Origin: Burkholderia sp. 4M9327F10
Lineage (GTDB): Bacteria; Pseudomonadota; Gammaproteobacteria; Burkholderiales; Burkholderiaceae
Direction: 5' to 3'
Assembly (NCBI RefSeq): GCF_005503145.1
Contig: NZ_SCNV01000060.1
Location: 1 to 51,849, forward strand
Length of the DNA: 51,849 nt
Positions 25,347 to 32,671 of this stretch are shown here, one piece after another. Each line of letters starts with the position of its first letter. The stretch's first letter is position 1. The notes beneath the pieces were generated by a model. That model was not told the origin of the DNA and made no database searches. It saw nothing but the letters and a program-made list of their open reading frames with translations. A program made the translations under genes and the position numbers.

Positions 25347-27251
25347 TTATGCTTTCCCACCCGCCGCCAGCGCATCGCGCACCTGCTGCAGGGCGCTGGC
25401 ATCTTCGATGGTAGGCAGGTCGCCGGGGTCGCGCCCTTCGGCCAGCGCCGCAATCGCGCGGCGCAGCAGTTTGCCCGAGCGCGTCTTCGGCAGCATCGCC
25501 ACCATATGCACCCGCGCCGGCCGCGCAATCGCTCCAAGCTGACGGTCCACCGTTGCAGCCAGTTCGGCCTCCAACTGCGCACGCGCGTCGTCCGCCTCGT
25601 AACGCCCGGCATCACGCAGCACCGCGAAGGCCAGCGCCACCTGCCCCTTGAGCGGATCGGCCACCCCCACCACCGCGACTTCGGCCACCGCCGCATGGCT
25701 CGACAGCGCTTCCTCGATCTCGCGCGTGCCGAGCCGGTGACCGGCAACGTTGATGACGTCGTCGGTGCGGCCGAGAATCGTCACGTAACCGTTGGCATCC
25801 TGGATGCCCCAGTCGAACGTCGAATACAGCTGCTGATCCGGCACGCTCGACCAGTAGGTGCTGACAAAGCGCCGGTCGTCGCCCCACACGGTCGACATGC
25901 AACCCGGCGGCAGCGGATAGCCGAGCGTGATGACGCCTTTCTCGCCCGGCGCGCAGACGTCACCGGTCTGCTCGTTGCGCAGCGTCAGGTTGTAGCCGTA
26001 GACCGGTACGCCCGGCGAGCCGAGCTTCGGCGGCAGCGCTTCGACGCCGCGCTGGATCGCTAGCATCGGCCAGCCGGTTTCGGTCTGCCAGTAATTGTCG
26101 ACCACCGGCTTGCCGAGCGCATCGGCGATCCACGAGGCGGTGGGTTCGTCTAGCGGCTCGCCGGCCAGAAACAGCGCGCGCAAGCTCGACAGGTCGGATT
26201 TCTTCAGCAGCGCCGGGTCTTGCTTCTTGAGCACGCGCAACGCGGTCGGCGCGGTGAACATCAGGTTGATCCGATGCTGCTCGACGAGCCGCCACCAGAT
26301 GCCGCCGTCCGGGCGGATCGGCGTGCCTTCGTACATGACCGTGGTCAGGCCCGCGATCAGCGGTGCATAGATGATGTAGCTATGGCCGACCACCCAGCCG
26401 ATATCCGAGGCGGTGAACATGGTGTCGCCCGCACGGCCCTCGAAGATGTATTCCATGGATGCCGCCAGCGCCACCGCATAGCCGCCCACGTCGCGCACCA
26501 CGCCTTTGGGCCGCCCGGTCGTGCCCGAGGTGTAGAGCACATACGACGGCTCGTTGGATTCCAGCCATTCGCACGGCACATGGGCATCGAAAAACTGTTC
26601 GCGCAGCGGCTCGTAGTCGACCAGGTAGCTGGCGCTCAGGCGCTCGGGCGCAAGCTGCCGGTCGATCCGCAGCACATGCGGCGGCTTGTGCTGCGCGCGG
26701 GCGAGCGCCTCGTCGACGAGCGGCGTGTAGTCGATCACCTTGCCGCCGCGTGCGCCGGCATCGGCGGTGACGATCAGCGCCGGCCTGGCGTCGTCGATGC
26801 GCGCCGCGAGGCTCGGCGCCGCGAAGCCGCCGAACACCACCGAGTGAATCGCCCCGAGCCGCGCGCAGGCGAGCATGGTGAATACGGCTTCGGGGATCAT
26901 CGGCAGGTAGACCAGCACGCGGTCGCCGCGCTTCACGCCCAGTGAGCGCATCACTGCGGCCATGCGGTTGATTTCGGCGTACAACTCGGCGTAGGTGTAG
27001 TGCCGCTCGATGCCGGTTTCCGTCGATACGTAGACCAGCGCATTCTGCTGCGCCCGTTCGGCCAGATGGCGGTCCACTGCGTTATGGCACAGATTCGTCC
27101 GGCCGCCCACGAACCAGCGCGCAAACGGCGGATTCGAGCGGTCGAGCACGGTCTCGAACGGCGTTTCCCAATGGATGCGGCGTGCTTCTTCGCGCCAGAA
27201 GTCTTCCGGTGCTTCGACGGAACGGCGGTGGAACTCGCGGTAACGGGTCAT
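25347..27251 (-). CDS. prpE: Propionate--CoA ligase
   Basis: This is an acyl-CoA synthetase of the AMP-forming ANL superfamily, 634 residues, that activates propionate for the methylcitrate route. Visible are the ATP loop YTSGTTGRPKG (about 237-247), the hinge motif around DVINVAGHRLGTREIEEAL and the adenylating lysine in TRSGKLLRR near 595. The N-terminal ACAS_N segment (FWREEARRIHWETPF) favours PrpE over acetyl-CoA synthetase. The start at 27251 has only a weak ribosome-binding site; the longer upstream frame is Arg/Pro-rich and unlikely. It is separated from the MFS gene by a terminator and stands alone. Confidence 0.9.
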   Translation of the reverse strand: MTRYREFHRRSVEAPEDFWREEARRIHWETPFETVLDRSNPPFARWFVGGRTNLCHNAVDRHLAERAQQNALVYVSTETGIERHYTYAELYAEINRMAAVMRSLGVKRGDRVLVYLPMIPEAVFTMLACARLGAIHSVVFGGFAAPSLAARIDDARPALIVTADAGARGGKVIDYTPLVDEALARAQHKPPHVLRIDRQLAPERLSASYLVDYEPLREQFFDAHVPCEWLESNEPSYVLYTSGTTGRPKGVVRDVGGYAVALAASMEYIFEGRAGDTMFTASDIGWVVGHSYIIYAPLIAGLTTVMYEGTPIRPDGGIWWRLVEQHRINLMFTAPTALRVLKKQDPALLKKSDLSSLRALFLAGEPLDEPTASWIADALGKPVVDNYWQTETGWPMLAIQRGVEALPPKLGSPGVPVYGYNLTLRNEQTGDVCAPGEKGVITLGYPLPPGCMSTVWGDDRRFVSTYWSSVPDQQLYSTFDWGIQDANGYVTILGRTDDVINVAGHRLGTREIEEALSSHAAVAEVAVVGVADPLKGQVALAFAVLRDAGRYEADDARAQLEAELAATVDRQLGAIARPARVHMVAMLPKTRSGKLLRRAIAALAEGRDPGDLPTIEDASALQQVRDALAAGGKA

Positions 27252-27413
27252 CGGCGGCGATCCTTGTCCTGCTGCGTGGGTGAGCGGGCGGGCGAGCATC
27301 CGCGCCGGCGGGTGAGCGGCGACCCCGGCCGGGGCGGAGCATGTGCGCACAGCATAGAGCAGGCTCACCGGCGCGGACAACGCGGGTTCACCATAGGCGC
27401 GGCGCACGCCCAG

Positions 27414-27450
27414 AATGGAAAAAGGCGCCGCAGCGCCTTTTTTCCATTCG
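27414..27450 (-). terminator. Terminator of the MFS gene
   Basis: A 16-bp stem with one bulge: GAATGGAAAAAGGCGC (27414-27429), loop CGCA, and its complement to 27450. Both flanks give T runs, so it can work in either direction. It separates the MFS gene from prpE. Confidence 0.88.
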
Positions 27451-27480
27451 GTCCCGGGCGTCGACTCCCGGTCGGGATTC

Positions 27481-27515
27481 CGCGGTTCAGGTCCGCGGCG
27501 GGTTCGATCCCGCCA
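27481..27515 (-). other. Two tandem GC hairpins upstream of the terminator
   Basis: CCGCGG-TTCAGGT-CCGCGG (27481-27499) is followed by GGCGGG-TTCGAT-CCCGCC (27498-27515). They look like tRNA arms but have no acceptor stem, D arm or CCA, and the T-like loop is one base short. They lie in the 3' untranslated region of the MFS gene. Confidence 0.6.
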
Positions 27516-27525
27516 TCCCGCCTGC

Positions 27526-28776
27526 TCAAGCCTTGGCGCGCTTGCCCTCGACGTCAGGCAGGAACACGGTGAGGATGCCGATCAGCGGCAGGAACGAGCA
27601 GACCTTGTACACATAGCTAATGCTGGTCGCATCGGCCAGCTGGCCGAGCACTGCCGCGCCGATCCCGCCGAGACCGAACGCAAAGCCGAAGAAGAGGCCC
27701 GCGATCATGCCCACCTTGCCGGGAATCAGTTCCTGCGCATAGACCAGGATCGCCGAGAACGCCGACGCCAGCACCACGCCGATAACCACGGTCAGCACGC
27801 TGGTCCAGAACAGGTTGGCGTACGGCAACAGCATCGTGAACGGCGCGACACCGAGGATGGAGACCCAGATCACGTATTTACGGCCGATCCGGTCGCCGAT
27901 CGGACCGCCGATGATCGTGCCCGCTGCGACGGCCGCGAGGAAAATGAACAGGTGGACCTGCGCGGCCTGCACCGGCAGATGGAACTTGTCGATCAGATAG
28001 AACGTGAAGTAGCTGTTGATGCTGGCGAGGTAGAAGTACTTCGAGAACACCAGCAGCACGAGCACGCCCATTGCAAGCAGCACCTGGTTGCGCGACAGCG
28101 TGGCATGAGCGGCCTGTGCGCCGCGCGCTTTTTTTGTTGCCGGATGACGCTTGTACCAGCGGCCGATCTGCGTGAGCACGACGATCGCCACCAGCGCCGC
28201 GGCCGACACCCATGCGATGCTGCGCTGGCCGTGCGGGATGATGATCAGCGCGGCGAGCAGCGGTCCGAGCGATGAGCCGGCGTTGCCGCCCACCTGGAAC
28301 AGCGACTGCGCGAGCCCATGCTGGCCGCCCGAAGCCATCCGCGCGACCCGCGACGATTCCGGGTGGAATACCGAAGAGCCGCAGCCGACCAGCGCCGCCG
28401 CCACCAGCAGAATGCCGAAGTTCGGCGCCACCGACATCAGCAGCAGGCCGGCGAGCGTAAAGCCCATGCCGATGGGCAGGGAATATGGCTTCGGATGCTT
28501 GTCCGTATAGCTGCCGATCAGCGGCTGCAGCAGCGAGGCGGTGATCTGATAGGTCAGCGTGATCAGGCCGATCTGGCCGAACGACAGCGCAAAGTTGGCC
28601 TTCAGCATCGGATAGATCGCGAGGATCAGCGACTGGATCATGTCGTTGATCAGGTGCGAAAAGCTGATTGCGCCCAGTATGGAGTAGACCGTGCGCTGCG
28701 CCTTGGCGGCCAGAGGAGGAGTGGCGGGGCTGCTTGAGACGCCGGCGAGGGCGTTTTTGTCGAGGCTCGTTTGCAT
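27526..28776 (-). CDS. MFS transporter, fosmidomycin-resistance (Fsr) type
   Basis: This is a 416-residue inner-membrane major facilitator exporter with about 12 hydrophobic helices. The first helix contains SHLINDMIQSLILAIYP, characteristic of Fsr-type proteins, followed by the loop GSYTDKHPKPYSLP and the VFHPESSRVA motif. Fsr exports fosmidomycin in E. coli; the natural substrate is unknown. The start at 28776 was chosen because family similarity begins soon after it; no strong ribosome-binding site is seen, and a start 30 codons upstream is possible. It diverges from the chemoreceptor gene. Confidence 0.88.
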   Translation of the reverse strand: MQTSLDKNALAGVSSSPATPPLAAKAQRTVYSILGAISFSHLINDMIQSLILAIYPMLKANFALSFGQIGLITLTYQITASLLQPLIGSYTDKHPKPYSLPIGMGFTLAGLLLMSVAPNFGILLVAAALVGCGSSVFHPESSRVARMASGGQHGLAQSLFQVGGNAGSSLGPLLAALIIIPHGQRSIAWVSAAALVAIVVLTQIGRWYKRHPATKKARGAQAAHATLSRNQVLLAMGVLVLLVFSKYFYLASINSYFTFYLIDKFHLPVQAAQVHLFIFLAAVAAGTIIGGPIGDRIGRKYVIWVSILGVAPFTMLLPYANLFWTSVLTVVIGVVLASAFSAILVYAQELIPGKVGMIAGLFFGFAFGLGGIGAAVLGQLADATSISYVYKVCSFLPLIGILTVFLPDVEGKRAKA

Positions 28777-29179
28777 ACGCTTGGGGAGGGAGACAAAAGT
28801 GAACGAGGGCCGGATCCGCGGGCTGCGGCATATCGGCACATTAGCCGGAACTATCTGAACTTTCACAAAGTGTAATGTGGCTCACGTGAAATGTACGGAC
28901 AACTTTTGTCGCGAATCGGACATGGGATGGCCTCGAATGCGCCATGAGTCGGCTGTGACCCGGCTGTGGCCCGGCCGTGACATGACGCGCCTGCGAGGAA
29001 TTTTGGCCGGGTATAAGACGGCACGCGGGGCGCCGCCTACGAGGCGGATGCGTCATGGCGCAAGGAGCACCGGGAGGCGGCGGCATTAAAGATTGCAGCC
29101 GCAAATGCCGTAGACCCGGTGAGATAAAGATGAATGCCGGAACTGACCTTTCCGGGCGGTCGATATGTGGGGACGAAAT
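28777..29179. promoter_or_regulatory. Divergent intergenic region with triple 11-base direct repeat
   Basis: These 403 bases separate the MFS and chemoreceptor genes. Three near-identical 11-mers of the form CGGCTGTGRCC lie head to tail at 28950-28960, 28961-28971 and 28972-28982, one helical turn apart. A flagellar-type promoter lies at 29087-29114. No credible gene was seen. Confidence 0.6.
29087..29114 (+). promoter_or_regulatory. Candidate sigma-28 (FliA) promoter of the chemoreceptor gene
   Basis: TAAA (29087-29090), 16 bases, then GCCGTAGA (29107-29114). The flagellar sigma consensus is TAAA-N15-GCCGATAA, so this has 6 of 8 bases in the -10 and a spacer one base longer. It lies 66 bases before the start codon. 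Confidence 0.5.
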
Positions 29180-30850
29180 ATGAAAGCAGTTTCGCTGGGC
29201 AGCCAGACTAGCGCGGGGTTCGTGGCGGACGGGGAGCCTGCGGGCAAGGCGCCGCGTTCGGGCGCGCCGGTTGGGCGGCTCAAGGGCTTGTCGGTGAAGG
29301 CGACGTTGCGCCTGGCTTTCGCTGTGCTGCTGATCGGCACGCTGTTGATCGGCGTGTTTTCGCTGGCGCAGATCAGCCGGCTCAACGGTTCGACGCAGTC
29401 GATCTACGACCAGGGCCACGTGGCGAGCCGCGCGGCCGAGGAAGCGCGCGGTTACGTGTTGCGCGCGAGCCGGGCCCAGAAGATGCTGCTGACCGCGACG
29501 ACCGGCAAGGAACGCGACGACCTCGGTTCGGACATCGACAAGGACCTCGCCGGCCTGTCCGCGCAGATGAGTACGCTGCAACAGTATGTCGACGCCTCGG
29601 ACGCCGATCAGGTTGCCCAGCAGAAGAAATTCGCTGCGGCGATCGCCACCTGGAGCGGCCACCTGCGCGATTTCGTGACGCTGGTGAAGGCGCAGCCGCT
29701 CGACCTGTCGCAGATGAACTGGCAGGTGGGCACGCAGGACGTGTCCTTGCTAGTGGAGACCGAGAAGCTCGAGAAGATGGTGGACGTGCTGGTCGAACAG
29801 CGCAGCGTGGCCGCGAAGGCGACCATTGCGGCTTCGGCGTTCATCTACCACTCGTCGTTTGTGATGATGGCGGCGATGACGCTCGGCCTGATCGTGCTGG
29901 CGTTTGTGATCAGCGAATGGGTGGTGCGCCGGCTCGCGCGGCAACTGGGCGGCGAGCCCGCGTATGCGAAGGAGATTGCGAGCCGGATTGCGGCGGGCGA
30001 CCTGTCGAACCGGATCGCGCTGGCGCGTAACGATCATTCGAGCATGCTGTCGGCGCTGCACGACATGCAGAGCGGACTGTCGACGACGGTGTCCGACATC
30101 GCCGCGAGCGCGGACGCGATTGCGACGGCGTCGGGCGAGATTTCGATGGGCAACCTGGACCTCTCGCAGCGGACCGAGCAGCAGGCGATGGCGCTGGAGC
30201 GCACGGCGAGCAGCATGGAGGAGTTGACTTCGACGGTGCGGCAGAACGCCGACAACGCGAAGCAGGCGAGCACGCTGGCCAATAACGCATCGGCGATTGC
30301 CGAGAAGGGCGGCGACGTGGTGAGCCGCGTGGTTTCGACCATGAACGAGATCAACGATAGCGCGCGCAGTATTGGCGACATCATCGGCGTGATCGAGGGG
30401 ATTGCGTTCCAGACCAACATTCTCGCGTTGAACGCGGCGGTGGAGGCTGCGCGGGCGGGTGAGGAAGGGCGCGGTTTCTCGGTGGTCGCGGCGGAAGTGC
30501 GCAATCTTGCGCAGCGTAGTGCGGCGGCTGCCAAGGAGATCAAAGGGTTGATCAGTACTTCTGTTGAACGCGTCAGTAATGGTTCGACTTTGGCGCAGGA
30601 CGCCGGGCAGACCATGGATGAGGTTGTTAAGGCTGTGAAGCGTGTGACCGACATCATGGGGGAGATTTCGGCTGCTTCCGCCGAGCAGAGTTCCGGGATT
30701 GAGGAGATTAATCTCGCGGTGACGCAGATGGATGCTGGGACTCAGCAGAATGCGGCGCTGGTGGAGCAGGCTACTGCGGCTGCTCGGTCGTTGGATGATC
30801 AGGCTAAGGCTTTGAAGGTTATGGTTGGGAAGTTTTTGTTGAATGGTTGA
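29180..30850 (+). CDS. Methyl-accepting chemotaxis protein
   Basis: This inner-membrane chemoreceptor has 556 residues. A hydrophilic N-terminus precedes TM1 (about 40-60, LAFAVLLIGTLLIGVFSL), a periplasmic four-helix ligand domain, TM2 (about 215-235), a HAMP segment and the cytoplasmic signalling rod. The hairpin tip EGIAFQTNILALNAAVEAAR lies near 405-425. There is no C-terminal NWETF-like CheR/CheB tether; it ends GKFLLNG. The start at 29180 has GGGGA upstream. The last 44 sense codons all end in G or T, while codons earlier in the gene are rich in C at that position; the gene then runs into repeat copy B. Ligand unknown. Confidence 0.95.
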   Translation: MKAVSLGSQTSAGFVADGEPAGKAPRSGAPVGRLKGLSVKATLRLAFAVLLIGTLLIGVFSLAQISRLNGSTQSIYDQGHVASRAAEEARGYVLRASRAQKMLLTATTGKERDDLGSDIDKDLAGLSAQMSTLQQYVDASDADQVAQQKKFAAAIATWSGHLRDFVTLVKAQPLDLSQMNWQVGTQDVSLLVETEKLEKMVDVLVEQRSVAAKATIAASAFIYHSSFVMMAAMTLGLIVLAFVISEWVVRRLARQLGGEPAYAKEIASRIAAGDLSNRIALARNDHSSMLSALHDMQSGLSTTVSDIAASADAIATASGEISMGNLDLSQRTEQQAMALERTASSMEELTSTVRQNADNAKQASTLANNASAIAEKGGDVVSRVVSTMNEINDSARSIGDIIGVIEGIAFQTNILALNAAVEAARAGEEGRGFSVVAAEVRNLAQRSAAAAKEIKGLISTSVERVSNGSTLAQDAGQTMDEVVKAVKRVTDIMGEISAASAEQSSGIEEINLAVTQMDAGTQQNAALVEQATAAARSLDDQAKALKVMVGKFLLNG

Positions 30851-31165
30851 TGTGGTTTTTTTGCCTTGCAGGTGGCTTTTGGTTTTGCCTGCGGCGGCTT
30901 GAGTTTGGTTGTTGTTTTTAGGGCGTTGGCCTTTCCTTGCTTTGTTTTTGGTTTATTAGCGTCGCCCCTGTGCGGGGCGGCACCTACTTTTCTTTGCCGG
31001 CCGCAAAGAAAAGTAGGCAAAAGAAAGCGGGCTCACACCGCTAGCCTGTAGTGAGCCATCCCGGTCTGCTACCGGGAACGGCCCGAGACGAGACCAGTTC
31101 TCGCACCACTGGTGTTAGTGACAAGGCACTCATCCGTTCCAGCGTCGCGCTTCGCGCCCCGCCGT
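30851..31165 (+). repeat. Structured 3'-UTR repeat element, copy B (after the chemoreceptor gene)
   Basis: It starts five bases after the stop codon with T7-GCCTT and contains the T/G-rich block, the GCCCC-TGTGC-GGGGC hairpin, the 15-bp hairpin (30983-30997 with 31003-31017, five-base loop) and a further CCCGGT-CTGCT-ACCGGG hairpin near 31063-31079. The final 80 bases differ from copies A and C. It converges on copy C with about 105 unassigned bases (31166-31270) between. Confidence 0.85.
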
Positions 31166-31270
31166 TGGGTATAACCCTTTCTGCAAATTATGTAGGCATT
31201 CTAACTATCCAGGCTCGCCAACCCTGCGAATTCCAGGTGATGCGTAAGCCACATGTCCCGCCTCCCCCCG

Positions 31271-31596
31271 TTTTCCCATGCAAACCCGTCCGCGACGCAC
31301 GTAGTGCGGAGTGGGGTGGATGAGCGCTGTGTCACGAAGGGGGAATTTGCGAGGGCGGGTCTCGTCCTGGGCCGTTTCCGGTCGCAGACTGGGATGGCTC
31401 ACTACGGGCTAGCGGTTGCAGCCCGCTTTCTTTTGCCTACTTTTCTTTGCGGCGGCAAAGAAAAGTAGGTGCCGCCCCGCACAGGGGCAACGCCAATAGA
31501 CCAATATCAAATCAAGGAAAGGCCAACACCCCAGGAACAACAACCAATAACAAGCCGCCGCAGGCAAAACCAAAAGCCGCCTGCAAGGCAAAAAAA
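31271..31596 (-). repeat. Structured 3'-UTR repeat element, copy C (after the HlyD gene)
   Basis: On the minus strand the T7-GCCTT follows the HlyD TGA with no gap. The 15-bp hairpin is at 31436-31450 with 31455-31469 (loop GGCG). It is closest to copy A and ends with the same TTTCCCATGCAAAC block (31272-31285). Confidence 0.88.
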
Positions 31597-32457
31597 TCAG
31601 CTAGGCTTAACAACAACCGTGCACGTAGTGCCAGCCGAAAGCACAACCCCATCAGGAACACGATCAATATGAATCCGCACGGGCACCCGCTGCGCCAACC
31701 TGACCCAGTTGAAAGTCGGATTCACATCGGCCAGCAACTCCCGGCTCTGCGGATTATCGCGATCATAAATACCGCGTGAAATACTCTCAACATGCCCCTG
31801 CAAAACCCCGCCGCTCATCAACCGCATCTCGGCCTTGTCGCCAATCCCGACATGCGGCAGCTTGGTCTCTTCAAAATACCCATAAACCCAGAACGAATGG
31901 CTATCCACAATAGCAAGCTTCGCCGACCCGGCAATCGCATAATCCCCCTGGAACACCGCCAGATTCGTCACATAGCCATCCACCGGTGACACCACGCGCG
32001 TGCGCTCCAGATTCAGCTTCGCGGCATCCAGCGCAGCCAGCGCCTGCTCATAAGCAGCCTCCGCCGCCGAGGCGGTATGCGTCGCGTTATCGCGGCTTTC
32101 CTTCGATACCACCAGGCTGTCCATGTCCGCGCGGCGTTGCGCATCGTCGCGGCGCATCTGCAGTTCGGCCTTGCGCGCGGCTACCGCCGCCTCGGCCTGC
32201 TCGACCGCGATCTGGTAGTGCGACGGGTCAATCTGCATCAGCAAATCGCCTTTCTTTACCAGCTCGTTGTCGTGCACCGGGAGCGCCACCACCGCGCCCG
32301 AGACGTCCGGCGCTATGTTGACGACATCGGCCCGCACCCGGCCGTCGCGCGTCCAGGGTTCGTCCATGTAATGAACCCACAGGGCGCGGCCTATCAGGAT
32401 CGCGATAACGAAGACGACGGCTGTCGCGACAAAACCCAGAATATTTCGGATGGTCAT
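31597..32457 (-). CDS. HlyD/AaeA-type membrane fusion protein of an efflux system
   Basis: This is the periplasmic adaptor of a FUSC-type efflux pump, 286 residues. It has one N-terminal membrane anchor (about 5-27, FVATAVVFVIAILIGRALWV), a biotinyl-lipoyl half (DVSGAVVALPVHDNELVKKG), an alpha-helical hairpin (AVEQAEAAVAARKAELQ and on) and a beta-barrel with FEETKLPHVGIGD. The start at 32457 fits family length better than the upstream frame. It is the last gene of the operon, 13 bases after the DUF1656 gene. The last 26 codons are mostly G/T-ending (three end in C, none in A), then repeat copy C begins. Confidence 0.92.
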   Translation of the reverse strand: MTIRNILGFVATAVVFVIAILIGRALWVHYMDEPWTRDGRVRADVVNIAPDVSGAVVALPVHDNELVKKGDLLMQIDPSHYQIAVEQAEAAVAARKAELQMRRDDAQRRADMDSLVVSKESRDNATHTASAAEAAYEQALAALDAAKLNLERTRVVSPVDGYVTNLAVFQGDYAIAGSAKLAIVDSHSFWVYGYFEETKLPHVGIGDKAEMRLMSGGVLQGHVESISRGIYDRDNPQSRELLADVNPTFNWVRLAQRVPVRIHIDRVPDGVVLSAGTTCTVVVKPS

Positions 32458-32470
32458 GATTCGACTCTGA

Positions 32471-32671
32471 TCAACGATAAACGGCGAGACCCAGCACGCC
32501 GCATACACACACGAGCAGACTGGCCCGGAACAGGTTCGGATGCCAAACCACGCGATAAAGCCCCGTATAGGCAATCACGCGATCCAGCAACCAGGTAAGC
32601 GCAGCACCGGCCACGAACAGCAGCACAATGGCCGGCACGTAAGCGTCAAGAACAGCAACTTCACGCGGCAT
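32471..32671 (-). CDS. DUF1656 small membrane protein (AaeX-like)
   Basis: This 66-residue protein has two hydrophobic segments, around VPAIVLLFVAGAALTWLL and LFRASLLVCVCGVLGLAVY, with HPNLFR between. It is the AaeX-type component that accompanies FUSC and HlyD subunits in Aae-like efflux operons; its exact role is unknown. Its start overlaps the end of the FUSC gene by 11 bases. Confidence 0.92.
   Translation of the reverse strand: MPREVAVLDAYVPAIVLLFVAGAALTWLLDRVIAYTGLYRVVWHPNLFRASLLVCVCGVLGLAVYR

Noticed and set aside
27481..27515. tRNA-like arms (7-base loop TTCAGGT and a T-loop-like TTCGAT)
   Set aside because: There is no acceptor stem, D arm or CCA end, and the second loop has six bases rather than seven; it is better read as tandem hairpins after the MFS gene.
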